Shown here in pieces: positions 62,949-64,000 of a DNA stretch of 64,000 bases. Position numbers and translations under genes: made by a program. The stretch's first letter is position 1. Every line of letters starts with the position of its first letter. Below the pieces are notes generated by a model that saw only the letters and a program-made list of their open reading frames with translations, was not told where the DNA came from and did no database searches. This DNA is from Paracoccus cavernae (GTDB lineage Bacteria; Pseudomonadota; Alphaproteobacteria; Rhodobacterales; Rhodobacteraceae): assembly GCA_030410095.1 (NCBI GenBank), contig JAUFRC010000001.1, positions 1,500,501 through 1,564,500 of the forward strand, given 5' to 3'.

Positions 62949-63070
62949 GAAGATGCGCACGCGCAAAAGTTTTAGAAATCTCTGAATGAACTGTCGCAGG
63001 AGCGCCGACAGTAGTATTATGATACCTCAACGCTCCATTACTCATTTCAGGCTTAGCGGGACGCACAGTT
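62949..63070. other. Spacer with small hairpin before the packaging genes
   Basis: This is about 120 bases with a 7-bp stem, ACTGTCG/CGACAGT, at 62990-63012. No gene is seen. Confidence 0.4.
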
Positions 63071-63640
63071 GTGGCTATTCAAGGAAAACGCAGGACATCG
63101 CCGGTGACCATTGAGGCCGGCAGGCGGGCCCTTCGCGCTTACAACGCGCGTCGGCACCTCCTTCCCAAATGCGGCGCTACGACAAAGAGAGCCGGCCTCC
63201 CGTGCGCTCAGACAGCAATGGAAAACGGCCGCTGTCGCTATCACGGCGGGAAGACCCCGAAGGGCAAGGATTGGCACCGGATCACGAGGCCGGCGAACGC
63301 AGACAAGGCAACCGCGAAAATGGGAACGCTCGAAAGGCGCGCAAAGCAGCGCGCCCAGCGCCTCGCAAAGATGACGGCCGAGGAACAGGCGCAGTATCGA
63401 GCTTGGCGTCAGAGCCACACTCCTGGCCCGCCAGAGGCCCGAGAGGCGCGCAAGCAGCAGCGGAAGCAGAACGCCGAGATCCGGGCGCGAGGGGCCGCAC
63501 ACGCCCGCTCTGAGCCCTCTGCCGAAATGCGGGCGCTTCTCGACCGGATCACCGATCTAAAGGCCATGCAGAAAGAGTTGACGAAGCAAACCGAACAAAT
63601 GGTCGAGGACGGCCGCGAGGAATGCGAGATTTTTAGATGA
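63071..63640 (+). CDS. HGGxTP-motif phage protein
   Basis: This is an intact 189-residue basic protein with a GTG start. A zinc-knuckle-like segment has CGATTKRAGLPCAQTAM followed by GRCRYHGGKTPKG, which contains the HGG-x-TP motif found in small phage proteins next to terminase genes. The remainder is Arg/Lys/Gln-rich coiled coil ending in LTKQTEQMVEDGREECEIFR. Its function is not known; position suggests DNA packaging. The stop overlaps the next start as ATGA. Confidence 0.72.
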   Translation: MAIQGKRRTSPVTIEAGRRALRAYNARRHLLPKCGATTKRAGLPCAQTAMENGRCRYHGGKTPKGKDWHRITRPANADKATAKMGTLERRAKQRAQRLAKMTAEEQAQYRAWRQSHTPGPPEAREARKQQRKQNAEIRARGAAHARSEPSAEMRALLDRITDLKAMQKELTKQTEQMVEDGREECEIFR

Positions 63641-63941
63641 CGAACGATCGAAACCCGCGCGACCGGATGATGGACGAGCTAGTTCCTCTTTCGATCGATG
63701 GACTGCGCAACATTCTGACCGATCCCAGCGCTAAAAATGCCGACAAGATCAGCGCGATAAAAGTCACGTTGTTGCACACGTTGGGCGCGGGAGCCGCGGG
63801 GGTCGTCAAGAACCCCGAAGACATGACGCGGCAAGAATTAGACGACCGCATCTTGGAGTTGCGCGCGAGGCAGGTTTATTTGGCGCAAGGGCAAAGCTCG
63901 TCGAGCATATGCCCTCCGCGCTTCCCGACATTTTTGAATGA
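63637..63941 (+). CDS. Probable small terminase subunit-like protein
   Basis: This protein has about 101 residues: MTNDRNPRDRMMDELVPLSI, then NADKISAIKVTLLHTLGAGA and, after a break at about 63890, LVEHMPSALPDIFE to the TGA at 63939-63941. Its small size, helical make-up and position after an HGGxTP protein fit a phage packaging small subunit, but the similarity is weak by eye, so the call is tentative. Confidence 0.45.
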
Positions 63942-63949
63942 GGTCGCAC

Positions 63950-64000
63950 ATGGAAACCAAAGATTCCGCTCTGTCAAAAAGCATCGACACCTTGGAGCAG
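63950..64000 (+). CDS. Start of a further element gene (partial)
   Basis: An ATG 9 bases after the previous stop opens a frame reading METKDSALSKSIDTLEQ up to the edge. Position suggests the next packaging or structural gene. Seventeen codons are too few to identify it. Confidence 0.35.
   Translation, partial: METKDSALSKSIDTLEQ

Overview
The window is high-GC chromosomal DNA of a Rhodobacterales alphaproteobacterium (Paracoccus/Rhodobacter/Thioclava type). The evidence is a fused ispDF, a Mn-dependent inorganic pyrophosphatase, a CIRCE-controlled groESL, a glcDEF glycolate oxidase set, a leucine-catabolism (liu) cluster, CbiB, and the gene order ribF, MaoC hydratase, HAD hydrolase. The genus cannot be fixed from the sequence alone. 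About half of the protein genes, including essential ones (groEL, ileS, dnaX, ispDF, hemC, ribF), carry single-base frame breaks, many in homopolymer runs. I read these as sequencing or assembly errors. Broken genes are therefore annotated end to end, with the approximate break positions given.

Layout. 0-10 kb: gor (partial) and rpiA; ispDF-pgpA-pncC; a leftward block of ltaE, a YcgN-type cysteine-cluster protein, ribF, MaoC, HAD hydrolase, ppaC, DUF1345 and TraB/GumN. 10-20 kb: groESL behind a CIRCE element, an HNH endonuclease, an ABC-F ATPase, a GFA protein, a Tat-exported serine hydrolase, DUF2218, then dnaX-ybaB-recR. 20-27 kb: Hsp20, glcF-glcE-glcD, a DUF599 membrane protein, an MFS exporter and a perfect 7-bp tandem array of about 34 units. 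27-36 kb: leucine degradation (ivd, both methylcrotonyl-CoA carboxylase subunits, HMG-CoA lyase, methylglutaconyl-CoA hydratase), interrupted by an LprI-like gene and a divergent OmpW with an FNR-type box. 36-46 kb: a winged-helix regulator, cobC-cbiB, hemC/hemE, an EamA transporter, a RecD-like helicase, EcsC, a GNAT acetyltransferase and apt. 46-58 kb: ispH, GST, rnhA, TRIC channel, truncated haemoglobin, a deleted FAD monooxygenase, ileS, an aldo/keto reductase, a long low-complexity/glycosyltransferase-like protein, a Crp/Fnr regulator and small unknown genes.

From about 58.54 kb to the right edge lies an integrated element. The chromosome keeps only the 3' half of a tRNA-Tyr gene as an attachment-site scar. 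It is followed by a P4-type tyrosine integrase, two small helix-turn-helix proteins around an AT-rich control region, a primase/RepA-like replication gene that is broken and C-terminally short, an HGGxTP protein and a small-terminase-like gene. This looks like the left arm of a prophage. Its right end, which should carry the intact tRNA-Tyr, is outside the window.

The chromosomal part is mostly housekeeping and ordinary catabolism. I did not find a convincing new defence or biosynthetic system. The most unusual items are the heptanucleotide array upstream of the MFS gene, the glycosyltransferase-like protein with a roughly 250-residue charged N-terminal region, the hairpin/GGATATTTG/CATGAAAG repeat that supplies a start codon to the GST gene, and the element's control region.
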